Assembly (NCBI GenBank): GCA_046297095.1 | Contig: JBKCNS010000012.1 | Span: 9,966 to 73,965 of the forward strand | Direction: 5' to 3' | DNA length: 64,000 nucleotides | Origin: JBBATK01 sp046297095 | GTDB lineage: Bacteria; Bacteroidota; Ignavibacteria; Kapaibacteriales; NICIL-2 | Shown: in pieces, positions 35,901 through 44,596 of the stretch | How positions within the stretch are numbered: position 1 is the first letter of the stretch | Layout of the letters: every line of letters starts with the position of its first letter | The notes under the pieces: generated by a model | What the model was told of the DNA's origin: nothing | Seen by the model: the letters and a program-made list of their open reading frames with translations, nothing else | Databases searched by the model: none | Position numbers and translations under genes: made by a program

Positions 35901-38884
35901 GGACGATCGATATTATTGGATGAGGTTGTATCCCATCCGGCGATCTCGGTAAGTGTGGGAGCTCCATGACCTATGTAATTCAACCACACCGCTCCCCTGC
36001 CGTTGATGGTGTTATGTAAATCCGCCGTGGCTGAATACGAAGGGTTTCGAGTGGCGCTTAACGTGGTAATGATAGTAGTATCACCGCAAATAGTATACGG
36101 CTGAACAACAGGATCATCACTGCTCACAAGTGGCACCAAGCCGGCTAGAGAGATGTCGCGAAAATCAACTTGCTCGGCCTCGCCCGTTCCACCCGACAGA
36201 AATACAAAATGTTTCCACCATGAGGCCGGCGGCAAGGTATCGTACGCTATTACTTTATCCACCATGGCCCTAGCCTGCTCGGGCGTCTCTACCGGCAATC
36301 GTCCTACGTTCAAATCAGGAAGCAAGTCATTACCATCCACTAATGAATACCACACATCGCTGACCGGCTTGCCATAGGTTGGAACAAAATCCTTCTTCAA
36401 TCCATAGGGTGGTATTCGGCGGCCATCCCAGCTTGCATCGCCAAACAGCAGAACATTTCGCAAACGACTACCCTGCCACGAGGTATACGCGAACTTCAGG
36501 AACTTGCGAATTGCATGCGGTGACTTGCGCCCACCGGAAAAATCGCGGTAGATATCCTCCACATCAATCACCTTTGCCGTTACGCCACTTTTCGATCTGA
36601 ATGAAGCCAGCCTGCGAGCTTCGGATATGAAATCTTTGTGTGTGATTATCACATATCGAGCTTCTACGGAGTCTGTCAATAAATCGGGCCCGGTGGCATC
36701 GCTTATCAAGGCTGTTTCAATCTTATCATTCGAGGCCACGAACACATCATTCGATCCCGATTCTATGGGCAACAATACCTCGTATCGGCCACCGTTCGCC
36801 GAGCGAAGAAAATGTGCCACGGTTACGGAGGAATCTCCGGCATACTCCTGGCCTTCGGCGGCAACACCGTTTACGATAAGCACTCCATAGCACGATGGAC
36901 GCGCGGGCACTTTGACACATCCACGCGACCGCAGCCATGCTTGCACATCGGAGCTGAAATTTGATTGATCGTTCGACACTAAACACACGGCACCGGTACC
37001 GGGCAGTGAGCGCAGAAAACCAATCAGCTCAGCAGATGCCGCGGGCCCGCTCCACTGCTTCGCTACGGAATACTCGGGGGCCGAGAAGTACATCACGTGT
37101 GCTTGCGCTGTAGATGTAGTGTACAACAGCGAGTCGTTACGATGAACAGTGGCCGATGCGTTCGAACCTGAGCGCACACCGGCTGTGATAGTCACACCCG
37201 GCTGTGCCGTTAAGGTTCGGGCAACATTTCTCACCGTATCAAATGCCACGACCTGGGCTGAGCCAAGATTCGGCACGCGCAGATTCGTTTTCGTTGAAGC
37301 TCCGGAGAATATAGTACCATACAACTCTCCATCCCATGCAAAGGGCTGCACACGTCCACGCAGCTCGATAAAATCCAGTATTTGTTTCTCGGAATAATTC
37401 TGCACATCGGTGTTGGCGCCCAGCGAAACAGCCCGCACACGAAGGTCGCCACCGAACACATCCTGCGCACTCAACGAGGCACGAACAACACGTTGTTGCG
37501 TGCTGTCGAATGTTTCGTCGTACACCAGCTTTTCGTTCAAAACACACTGTACACGCTTATCGGGATTCGCTTCGCGAATGTTGTTGATAGCGTTATATAA
37601 TATGCGGACATGAAGGGAATCGCTTGGGCTTGTGGAGGGCACAACAGGAATACGAACATCGAAAGGTGTTCGCCTATCAAACGCCGCCCAATACCACTTC
37701 TCGCCTTCCACATTATCGGTCACAAAAAACGCGTTGAAAGGATCGTCATTAAAGTAGCTCTGATTGTAATCATGTTCTTCCTCGATGTGGCGCTCAATAC
37801 TCACCATTGCTCGGCTGATGGGCAACGATGTATCGAGCAGAGATCCTTGAGAAAACCGAGGAGCAACTGTGGAAGAGTCTACCGAGAGATACATGGCATG
37901 TTCCGCCGTAAAGCAACCCAACCATGTGGAGTCTCCGGATTCGCGCTTGCCCGGGAAATATATAGAGGTATTGTCGCCAAGATATATGTCCGCACCGTCC
38001 ACATACAGACGCATCTCGCTTTCGCCATCGCGCAGATGCAAGGATGACAAGGATACGCCACGCCACTCCGGACACACTGCAAGCAGTTGCGGAACATTGA
38101 TTCGGGCTATACCGTCGCGCGTGGTTGCTATACGCAGGCGCTTGCCTTGCACGGAGTTCAATGGAGCAATCCGGGCTTCGCGTTGATTTGCCGATATCCG
38201 CGTGACGGAGTTCATCGCGGCTGCTGCATCATCGGTGGGCGCTAGGCTATGAACCCGTGAGCAGAATGCATCATTCAACACCCGAATGCCGGGCTTGTCG
38301 TCGTCATTTCTCAGTTCGTGAGTATGCAGGGAGGCTCCGACGAATTGAACTCGGATGAGCACCGAATCCATCACCAGTGCTTCCGTCAAAAAGCTTTGTA
38401 CACGAAGTGGTTGTAGTTCTATGCGGGCGATGTGATGTCCGGCAGAAACACCGATGCGTTCTATATGAACACTGAACTCACTGTGCGCAGGAAGAGAGGC
38501 TTCATTAGCGAGTACAGCACGGGTAGATACTCCGGCAATAGTCGCACTTAAGATGCCCTGGGCAGGAACGCTCACAAAGTACTGCCGTACGAACGCAGCG
38601 CGTTCTTTATGTCCGTCCGTCGGTATTTGGTATGGTGAAAACGCGTTCTGAGTTCCGTTCTGTATTCCGCTCTGAGCTGTGCTTTTGGGATTCTTTCTAT
38701 CGATGCCCGACTTCAACGCAGACGCTACCTGAATCTGTCGCTGAACTACTTGCGAGAGTCCGGAAACGGTGATTTCGAGACCGCTCTGTGAACATCGCGC
38801 ACGCACCTTCTCTTCTGCCTCACATGGCAAGGCCAGGAAGAAGAAGGAAACAAGGAGAACGACAAAACGAGTTAGCTGGCGCAT
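32948..38884 (-). CDS. porU: Giant PorU-type C25 protease of type IX secretion
   Basis: PorU-type sortases remove the C-terminal signal of T9SS cargo at the cell surface and attach it to the outer membrane. The 1978 aa product has a signal peptide (FVVLLVSFFFLALPCEA) and a long N-terminal beta-rich part. A gingipain-like C25 domain carries His973 (LNYIGHGAP) and Cys1003 (LSAVACQNAAF). A region at about 1390-1510 resembles an ILEI/PANDER domain (GAVTAVRNFDTYAD, LKALGS). CARDB-like repeats follow, then a C-terminal T9SS sorting-like domain (FPNPFTQTAAVRFDL). It is far longer than Porphyromonas PorU (about 1150 aa). A PorU paralogue rather than the main sortase is possible. Confidence 0.82.
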   Translation of the reverse strand: MRQLTRFVVLLVSFFFLALPCEAEEKVRARCSQSGLEITVSGLSQVVQRQIQVASALKSGIDRKNPKSTAQSGIQNGTQNAFSPYQIPTDGHKERAAFVRQYFVSVPAQGILSATIAGVSTRAVLANEASLPAHSEFSVHIERIGVSAGHHIARIELQPLRVQSFLTEALVMDSVLIRVQFVGASLHTHELRNDDDKPGIRVLNDAFCSRVHSLAPTDDAAAAMNSVTRISANQREARIAPLNSVQGKRLRIATTRDGIARINVPQLLAVCPEWRGVSLSSLHLRDGESEMRLYVDGADIYLGDNTSIYFPGKRESGDSTWLGCFTAEHAMYLSVDSSTVAPRFSQGSLLDTSLPISRAMVSIERHIEEEHDYNQSYFNDDPFNAFFVTDNVEGEKWYWAAFDRRTPFDVRIPVVPSTSPSDSLHVRILYNAINNIREANPDKRVQCVLNEKLVYDETFDSTQQRVVRASLSAQDVFGGDLRVRAVSLGANTDVQNYSEKQILDFIELRGRVQPFAWDGELYGTIFSGASTKTNLRVPNLGSAQVVAFDTVRNVARTLTAQPGVTITAGVRSGSNASATVHRNDSLLYTTSTAQAHVMYFSAPEYSVAKQWSGPAASAELIGFLRSLPGTGAVCLVSNDQSNFSSDVQAWLRSRGCVKVPARPSCYGVLIVNGVAAEGQEYAGDSSVTVAHFLRSANGGRYEVLLPIESGSNDVFVASNDKIETALISDATGPDLLTDSVEARYVIITHKDFISEARRLASFRSKSGVTAKVIDVEDIYRDFSGGRKSPHAIRKFLKFAYTSWQGSRLRNVLLFGDASWDGRRIPPYGLKKDFVPTYGKPVSDVWYSLVDGNDLLPDLNVGRLPVETPEQARAMVDKVIAYDTLPPASWWKHFVFLSGGTGEAEQVDFRDISLAGLVPLVSSDDPVVQPYTICGDTTIITTLSATRNPSYSATADLHNTINGRGAVWLNYIGHGAPTLTEIAGWDTTSSNNIDRPYILSAVACQNAAFAERDVTSINENFLHAYRRGAIAVMGSTGYGVPMVQQLLMIVMFTEMAQGKARTLGEVFTRAEANLGQFSGSSVYRGVFYQCCLLGDPLTRLPFDTIVRPVVLRGSVRVEDQEGSEFVTEDKDSAYVSMRIFNAGVSADTAVPVAIIRRIDNLTDTLWTVIPSLCNENDIRVALSTRSIAGDHRLRIEIDPLNTLGRVFIQDSAVEFTFRVYSPRPLALEPLAGWDVSASAPVFRFLFSSPQRMGDDVQLELRSKNEVLHKVDFGSSLDVQRTSTHVEWRPDVRLKSGSKLEFAARSRNKESGDTSAWLVVPFYVRDSVSSSVRLASTIQDDESLFTITGLRRDTADKNGSWVMNNFIPYRVQSTVGHLYYDSLGVLRFDIVQGYQIRINNVTYGDNMYQRGVNVRTVNRYTGAVTAVRNFDTYADLDTCDNCFNGSGRTLNRFLRTAVSDSDYVLMALCGGSYGTAFVARDLDTFKMHLKALGSRSYNLLQDPRSFAFAAARDTSSFTVHEMVNTDSSGAYSQSDTVTIEGYLRISPPEASITTPIFGPAKRWRAFSAQGLFPDSAVRVDVRILGYRTPYSTPDTLMKAEGVRLSLDSIRSTEYPYLRAHIHLIRTGLSADAACSGVEFEMDPLPEFAVVPGSFVVTPDSTLRGDTVMMGGSFTRISPRAESDSISVAINIRTAEGTDNGRSLSLLVSQPSVDTEYSLRDTSSTLSYAARTVCSFTIDPDNVFPELYRFNNSARSELRISNDEQAPYISVFIDSLPATDGMWVSRKPLVWAYTTDNSRLIMDNAAGLTARVNLVPIDTAADALYSYRKLEELRTVPWAPAQAQEAITFSPQLEYGTNTIRIRARDYFGNESVRNVSVQVNRDVATDSVVVFPNPFTQTAAVRFDLRSPVLNQTVQLQMYDLRGNIVRSYRMLARLGSNTIIVDDRDDMGNLLMQGCYYYRLFTGEDVNLDMRTGVLILVR

Positions 38885-38916
38885 CTGTACGAAAACGTGT
38901 ACATAGTAGTAACACG

Positions 38917-38924
38917 CAAAAATA
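38917..38924 (-). promoter_or_regulatory. Bacteroidota-type -7 box upstream of porU
   Basis: TATTTTTG followed by CG on the minus strand, 32 bp before the porU start, identical over ten bases to the box of citrate synthase. The terminator of the upstream gene precedes it, so porU is probably transcribed on its own. Confidence 0.5.
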
Positions 38925-38987
38925 CCCGAGGATTCATTTTAGTAATGAACAAGGTATAAAGAGATATAGGCGCCCGGATGGATAGGA

Positions 38988-39024
38988 GAAAAAAAACGGG
39001 GCCGTGATCTTCGCACAGCCCCGG
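38988..39024 (-). terminator. Rho-independent terminator after the GldL-like gene
   Basis: On the minus strand GGGGC pairs with GCCCC around an inner GTG/CAC stem, followed by a run of T (plus-strand A-tract at 38989-38996). It begins 20 bp past the stop of the GldL-like gene and separates it from porU. Confidence 0.75.
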
Positions 39025-39043
39025 TAACGAATAGTCTGTCTAA

Positions 39044-40378
39044 TTACCGACGATCGATAGTTTCTTTGAAGCCGATCTTCAAATTCTCTACAATTGCCTG
39101 GCTGAGAACCTTACGCATGGATTCGTTGTCGGTAAGGTGCTCGCTGAGAGCTTGTTCAACGCGATGCTTGATGATCTCCGAAGACTCACCGATGAGCTTG
39201 TCCACGAAGGTGCGAATATCACGCTGCTGCTCTTGCAATACATCCAACTGCGAACGGCTTGCGTCTTCCATTTTCTTGAGCATTTTATCCATACGCTCTT
39301 CTTCTTCAGTGTAGAACAATGTGAACGCCAAGAGCGCCAACATGGAGAACTCAAGAAGAATTGCAAACAGAATCACCGAGGGACGGGTAGCGGGGATAAA
39401 CTTCAAACCGCGGATACCTACCGCGATAATCAGAAGAGCAGCTCCACCATACGCAAATCCGGTAACGTTATTCGAGTACGACTCGGTAAAGTGGTGTGAC
39501 ATGTACAAACGCAATGCGCTGCCGATTTTGAAGTGATTGTCCATCCACTCGTGAGCGCGCTTGATATCCTCGAGCTCCCCTTCCACGAAATCGCTGAAGT
39601 GCTCACGGATTCTGATGTACAAACCATTGTTTCTGAATGCTACAAGGTCTGTGTTCTTGTCGAACACATCTTCGAAGTGAATTGCCTGATGTGAACCAAA
39701 GGTATCGCCTTCGCCTTCAGGTGTGGTTCTGTTCCACACTACGCGATACAGCTCAGTAAAGTGCTTACGCTCAGTTTCACCGCGCTCAGCCAGCTTATCG
39801 TCCGGCATTGTGAGCATCTCGATGATCTCTTCCGAAAATCCTGTCTGCAGGCGAGCCTTGGATTTGTTGTTGTGAATCTCGCGCTCCACCTTAAGCGAGA
39901 TGTAACCGATGCTGCTGGGCATTACCAACGTAACGAGAACAGCAAGTACAAAACCCACGTCGAACGAAAGAATCCAGAAACCGTACGGCTCAAGATAAAT
40001 AGCTTCGTCGCCAAGCTTGGGAGCACGAACAACCCATTCGCCCGCTTCTTTGGAATAGCCGTGAATCTTTTCTTCGCGCTTGTACGAACTGAAATCGAAG
40101 ATGTAATCCTGCTTGATGTAGTCCTTCTTTACTTCCTGTCCGATGTGTTTTTCGCCCTCTGGTGTAGGCAAGGCCTGAAGTCCTTTGAACTTCTCCAGTT
40201 TGCCCACCGACGCCTCCGGCTTGAACTGGGAAACAACAAAACCCTCCACCATACTACTCAGAATGAGAGTCTGGAAGGCCACGGTTACCACGACTACAAG
40301 GCCGAGAAAAACCGCGTAGTGGACAAAAGACGTTTTGTACTGTCGGGAGTCTATATTCTCCGCGCTATATGATGACAT
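39044..40378 (-). CDS. Elongated GldL-like four-helix membrane protein
   Basis: I know no family name for this 444 aa protein. Membrane segments lie at about 18-40, 133-161, 305-327 and 333-355, then a C-terminal coiled coil. The last two segments and the coil copy the GldL plan and resemble the GldL of this window: FAYGGAALLIIAVGIR against FVYFGAAVLLVMIGVR, with a glutamate (Glu343) in the same place of the following helix. A loop of about 90 residues joins helices 1 and 2, and about 140 residues join 2 and 3. The start ATG at 40378 follows AGGGG. It lies upstream of porU. A second motor or an energy transducer is inferred. Confidence 0.6.
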   Translation of the reverse strand: MSSYSAENIDSRQYKTSFVHYAVFLGLVVVVTVAFQTLILSSMVEGFVVSQFKPEASVGKLEKFKGLQALPTPEGEKHIGQEVKKDYIKQDYIFDFSSYKREEKIHGYSKEAGEWVVRAPKLGDEAIYLEPYGFWILSFDVGFVLAVLVTLVMPSSIGYISLKVEREIHNNKSKARLQTGFSEEIIEMLTMPDDKLAERGETERKHFTELYRVVWNRTTPEGEGDTFGSHQAIHFEDVFDKNTDLVAFRNNGLYIRIREHFSDFVEGELEDIKRAHEWMDNHFKIGSALRLYMSHHFTESYSNNVTGFAYGGAALLIIAVGIRGLKFIPATRPSVILFAILLEFSMLALLAFTLFYTEEEERMDKMLKKMEDASRSQLDVLQEQQRDIRTFVDKLIGESSEIIKHRVEQALSEHLTDNESMRKVLSQAIVENLKIGFKETIDRR

Positions 40379-41009
40379 TGTTGTCAACCCCTAAAATGTG
40401 AACAATAATGCTTGAAATTTCTTTTTTGGGCGGTTTTTGCCACTCCCGACGGCTGCTGTCGGAAGCACCTTTGCATAGAGCAAATATACAACAAAGCCGA
40501 CATTGACATCGGCCTAACGCTGCCGCGGAACAAAAATGAATAAAAGGAAGGTCCGCACCACCATGATGTACTTCTTTTCATTCTAAATGCATTTTTTTTC
40601 CTTGGCCTACAACGTGCGCAAAACTGACCGTTCGCACACTTTACGTACTTTTGTTCCGCATGCGCATAGCCACTCTCACAGCATCCTTCTCTTTGGGTTT
40701 CCGCGGTACCATTCGCGGGGGCTCTTTTATTACGTGGCACAAACAGAGGCAGGCGCTTCTTCTTGCACTTGTCACGGCATCTGCTATTCCCCTGGCAGCT
40801 ATACGCGAAACCGTCATCGGTTAGAGATTCTGATCTCGCTTGGATAATCTGTTGCACCCACACGGCTCGAACATTTCTTTTTTGACAACGGGCCAAACCT
40901 ATTCGTGCTCGATAGAATGTGGGCCAACATCAACGTCAAGTAATCGATGATCCCGACGCAGTCCAGCGTTTCTTCCACAACGAATCACATCACGAACTTT
41001 TTACCAATT
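40379..41009. other. Divergent intergenic region, GldL-like gene to lysine aminotransferase
   Basis: About 630 bp without a credible gene; the ORFs in it have unlikely composition (Cys- and Arg-rich on minus, His/Ser-rich on plus). It holds the -7 box of the GldL-like gene at 40481-40488 and a TACTTTTG match at 40646-40653 on the plus strand. The latter could start a long leader to the aminotransferase. A small RNA cannot be excluded. Confidence 0.4.
40481..40488 (-). promoter_or_regulatory. Bacteroidota-type -7 box upstream of the GldL-like gene
   Basis: TATATTTG followed by C on the minus strand, 102 bp before the start codon, an exact TAnnTTTG match. Confidence 0.5.
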
Positions 41010-42365
41010 ATGAATACCAACGGTTTTTCTTCGAATATTCAGCCCGGCCACGTACATGGCACCCTGCAGAAGCACATGCTGGTGGACGGCTTCCCCTTTG
41101 TTCTGGATCTGGACAAAAGCGGCAACGGCTATTACGCCGATGCTGTTACCGGACGCTCATTTGTGGATTTCTTTTCTTGCTTTGCCTCGGTACCACTGAG
41201 CTTAAACCATCCGGGCATGCGAACCGACGAGTTCATTCGAGAGATAGGTCGCGTTGCCTTGCACAAGCCGTCGAACTCGGATTTATATACCGATGTCATG
41301 GCAGGTTTTGTGGATACCTTGTTTGCCACAGCCGCGGCTAAACATTTTAAGTACAGTTTCTTCATTGAAGGAGGAGCACTGGCAAATGAAAACGCCTTGA
41401 AAGTTGCATTCGACTGGAAAGTGCGTAAGAATTTTGCCAAAGGGTACACTCGGGAAGTAGGCCACAAAGTGATACACTTCCAGCAGGCCTTTCACGGCAG
41501 AAGCGGATACACCATGTCTCTGACAAATACGGATCCGAACAAGGTAGCATTGTTCCCCAAGTTCGATTTCCCCCGCATTCTGAATCCCAAAATGGTATTC
41601 CCCTGCACCGGAGAAACTCTGGAGCACGTAATGAGAGCAGAAGCAATGGCTGTGCGCCAAATGGAGATGACCATTCAGGAGCACGGTGATGATATTGCTG
41701 CGATTATCATGGAGCCCATTCAAGGTGAAGGCGGAGACAATCACTTCCGTCCGGAGTTCTTGCAGCAAGTGCGCCGCATTGCCGATGAAAACGATATACT
41801 GTTGATCTTCGATGAAGTTCAAACAGGCGTGGGAATGACCGGCACGTGGTGGGCATTCGAGCAGCTTGGCGTGCAGCCGGATATCATGAGCTTTGGCAAG
41901 AAGATGCAGGTATGCGGAATACTCGTTAGCGACCGTATCGACGACATCAACGATCACGTGTTTCGTGTATCAAGTCGTATCAATTCCACATGGGGCGGTA
42001 ACCTGGTAGACATGGCGCGTGCGCAGCGGTATCTTTCCATTATTCACGAGCAGAACTATATTCACAATGCGGCTCAGCAAGGAACATACTTGCTGAACAA
42101 GATGCACGCTCTTGCCGCAGAGTTTCCGGCAATGATCTCCAACGTTCGCGGTCGCGGGTTGTTTGCCGCATTCGATATGCCGGATGCTCATGTTCGCTCG
42201 GCCTTCATCGAGGAAGCGTACAACCAAGGCCTACTGATTCTTGGATGCGGCTCGAAGAGTGTCCGCTTCCGCCCTACGTTGGACGTAAGCACGTCGATCA
42301 TTGATGAGGGCACGCATATTATCGAGACCGTTGTGCGATCGCTTCAGGCCAAACATTCATTCTAA
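41010..42365 (+). CDS. lat: L-lysine 6-transaminase
   Basis: This PLP enzyme moves the epsilon-amino group of lysine to 2-oxoglutarate and gives 2-aminoadipate semialdehyde, a first step of lysine breakdown. The 451 aa class III aminotransferase shows the substrate-site stretch FFIEGGALANENALK, the cofactor aspartate in IFDEVQTGVGMTG, and the PLP lysine in SFGKKMQVCG. These fit the Lat family of Mycobacterium and Flavobacterium. I chose the ATG at 41010; the frame opens at 40947. It stands alone; no semialdehyde dehydrogenase or regulator is adjacent. Confidence 0.88.
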   Translation: MNTNGFSSNIQPGHVHGTLQKHMLVDGFPFVLDLDKSGNGYYADAVTGRSFVDFFSCFASVPLSLNHPGMRTDEFIREIGRVALHKPSNSDLYTDVMAGFVDTLFATAAAKHFKYSFFIEGGALANENALKVAFDWKVRKNFAKGYTREVGHKVIHFQQAFHGRSGYTMSLTNTDPNKVALFPKFDFPRILNPKMVFPCTGETLEHVMRAEAMAVRQMEMTIQEHGDDIAAIIMEPIQGEGGDNHFRPEFLQQVRRIADENDILLIFDEVQTGVGMTGTWWAFEQLGVQPDIMSFGKKMQVCGILVSDRIDDINDHVFRVSSRINSTWGGNLVDMARAQRYLSIIHEQNYIHNAAQQGTYLLNKMHALAAEFPAMISNVRGRGLFAAFDMPDAHVRSAFIEEAYNQGLLILGCGSKSVRFRPTLDVSTSIIDEGTHIIETVVRSLQAKHSF

Positions 42366-42418
42366 CTGGCATAATTGCCGGGCGCCGGTATCGCGCACGG
42401 GCTCATTGCCCCGTATTG

Positions 42419-44485
42419 TTATTCCGGTAGAGCATTGGTTTGCAATGCTCTACGGAATTCCTCCTCGTTCAGCACACGAACACCAAGTTCTACGGCCTTG
42501 TCCAGCTTCGAACCGGCAGCCGCACCGGCAACAACGTAGGATGTTTTCTTGCTCACACTGCCGGAAGTTTTAGCTCCGCGTTGCTCGATGAGTTCCGCGG
42601 CTTCCGTTCGGGTCATGGATGTAAGTTCACCGGTAAGAACAAAGGTGAGCCCGGCCCACTCCGACGATGCACTCTCTGATGCCGCCGATTCCATCTGTAC
42701 GCCTGCAGTCTGTAAACGCAGCACCATATCACGCTCGTCGGCATCGCTGAAGAACGACACAACCGATTCGGCTATGCGCGGACCTATCTCGTCCACTGCG
42801 GTAAGCTGCTCACGTGTTGCTTCAGCCAGCAGTTCGATACGGGGAAATGCCTTGGCCAAAACTTTGGCTACTCCTTCGCCCACAAAACGAATGCCTAATG
42901 CAAACAACACCCGATGATACGGTACGCTTTTGCATTTCTCTATTCCGTTGAGCAGCTTCTCTACTTTTCGTTCGCCCCATCTGGGCAGAGTGGCTAACAG
43001 CTCTTTGTGATCGGCCAGACGAAACACATCGGCCAGGTTATGTATCAACGAACGCTCGATCAATTCATCTACCACTCGTTCGCCCAGTGAATCGATATCC
43101 ATTGCCTTGCGTGAGGCGAAGTGCTCGATGCGCCTACGAATTTGCCATGGACAACGAGCTGATTCGCAGTAATGATTTGCTTCGCCTTCGGGCCTGTGCA
43201 GCAGGGACTGCAATGGGCACGGGCAATGCTCCGCAAAGGCGAAGGGCACTGAATCCGCCGAGCGCTTCTCCGGCACCACGGCACAAACTTTGGGAATCAC
43301 TTCGCCGCCCTTTTCAATCAACACCGTATCACCGATACGCAGATCAAGTTCGCGCACAAAGTCTTCATTGTGCAGAGTGGCCCGCGATATCGTAGAGCCC
43401 GCAAGATGAACCGGTTCAAGCTCTGCTACCGGCGTCACAGCTCCGGTACGCCCCACTTGAAAGGTAATGCCCCGCAACACCGTTGCGGCTTGCTGCGCTT
43501 CGTATTTGAATGCAACTGCCCACCGCGGAGACCGCGCCACGTATCCCAACTCTTCTTGCTGACGCAGAGAATCTACTTTTATCACTACCCCATCAATCTG
43601 AAAATCCAGATCGTTTCTCTTTGTTTCGTATTCGTCGATGAATTTCAAAACCTCGTTCATGGACTTGCAGCGCCGAACATCCACACCCACGGCAAAGCCC
43701 ATGTTCCTGAGAAGAACGGTGTTCTGCCACTGCGATTCAAGGTCAGCAGTATCGGAACGCAGGAAGTATGCAATCATGCGCAAGTGTCTGGCTGCAACTT
43801 CCCGGGGATCCAACAACTTCAATGTTCCGGCAGTGGTGTTTCGCGGATTGGCGTATTCCTTTTCTCCTTGCTCTCGGCGCTCGTCGTTGAGCTCAAGAAA
43901 ATCGTTGTTCGTCATGTACACTTCGCCGCGTACTTCAAACGACGCACGAAGCTCCGCCGGGCACGCGCTCTCGGGTATGGACAAGGGCACACTTCGAAGG
44001 GTCCGAATGTTCTGTGTGATGTCATCACCGGTTGTGCCGTCACCTCGTGTGGCGGCTTGCACCAGCATACCCTGCTCGTATCTCAGTGAGACAGCTACAC
44101 CGTCTATCTTCAACTCTGCAATGTAGGAGTAGTCCCTTCCTTCAAGTCCCTGCTGAACCCGTTTGTCAAACGCCTCAAGCTCTTCTCGGGAATAGGTATT
44201 GCCGAGAGAGAGCATTGCCGTGGCATGCGTAACACTGCTAAAATGCGGGAGCGGTGAGCCCCCTACTCTTTGGGTGGGAGAATCGTTGCTAATCAGTTCA
44301 GGGAATTGTTGTTCATAGCCTTCAAGTTCTTTGAACAGAGCATCGTATTCTCTGTCTGATATCTCCGGGTCTGCAGCCACATAATAGGCGTGATCGTAGC
44401 GTCGCAGAAGTTCGCGAAGCTCATGCACTCTCTGCACTGTTAACAATGGAGCGTTGTGTTCAGAAAAAAGTGACTCTGTGCCCAT
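42419..44485 (-). CDS. ligA: NAD-dependent DNA ligase
   Basis: LigA seals nicks in replication and repair. The 688 aa product contains the NAD-binding Ia domain, the adenylated Lys126 (AELKIDGVAVS), the OB fold, a four-cysteine zinc finger (HCPCPL ... YCESARCP), a helix-hairpin-helix region and a C-terminal BRCT domain (SEWAGLTFVLTGELTSMTR). The ATG at 44485 is chosen because MGTESLFSEH leads directly into the conserved VHELRELLRRYDHAYYV; the frame extends to 44581. It is divergent from msrC with about 110 bp between the two starts. Confidence 0.96.
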   Translation of the reverse strand: MGTESLFSEHNAPLLTVQRVHELRELLRRYDHAYYVAADPEISDREYDALFKELEGYEQQFPELISNDSPTQRVGGSPLPHFSSVTHATAMLSLGNTYSREELEAFDKRVQQGLEGRDYSYIAELKIDGVAVSLRYEQGMLVQAATRGDGTTGDDITQNIRTLRSVPLSIPESACPAELRASFEVRGEVYMTNNDFLELNDERREQGEKEYANPRNTTAGTLKLLDPREVAARHLRMIAYFLRSDTADLESQWQNTVLLRNMGFAVGVDVRRCKSMNEVLKFIDEYETKRNDLDFQIDGVVIKVDSLRQQEELGYVARSPRWAVAFKYEAQQAATVLRGITFQVGRTGAVTPVAELEPVHLAGSTISRATLHNEDFVRELDLRIGDTVLIEKGGEVIPKVCAVVPEKRSADSVPFAFAEHCPCPLQSLLHRPEGEANHYCESARCPWQIRRRIEHFASRKAMDIDSLGERVVDELIERSLIHNLADVFRLADHKELLATLPRWGERKVEKLLNGIEKCKSVPYHRVLFALGIRFVGEGVAKVLAKAFPRIELLAEATREQLTAVDEIGPRIAESVVSFFSDADERDMVLRLQTAGVQMESAASESASSEWAGLTFVLTGELTSMTRTEAAELIEQRGAKTSGSVSKKTSYVVAGAAAGSKLDKAVELGVRVLNEEEFRRALQTNALPE

Positions 44486-44596
44486 AGCTGATGTCCAGTT
44501 TCGCGAAAAACGATTTTCTCCAGGTGACGTGTACGACGTGCGTAATTCGAAGGCGGCAATCCTATCTTGCGTTCGCACCACTTACGGAGACAATTC

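Noticed and set aside
39044..40378. MotA/ExbB identity for the four-helix protein
   Set aside because: Helix spacing, absence of the conserved ExbB/MotA third- and fourth-helix motifs, and the long C-terminal coiled coil fit GldL better.
40384..40896. 170-codon minus-strand ORF in the gap upstream of the GldL-like gene
   Set aside because: It is very rich in Cys, Arg, Ser and Gln, matches no family I know, and covers the promoter box of the downstream gene. It looks like non-coding DNA.
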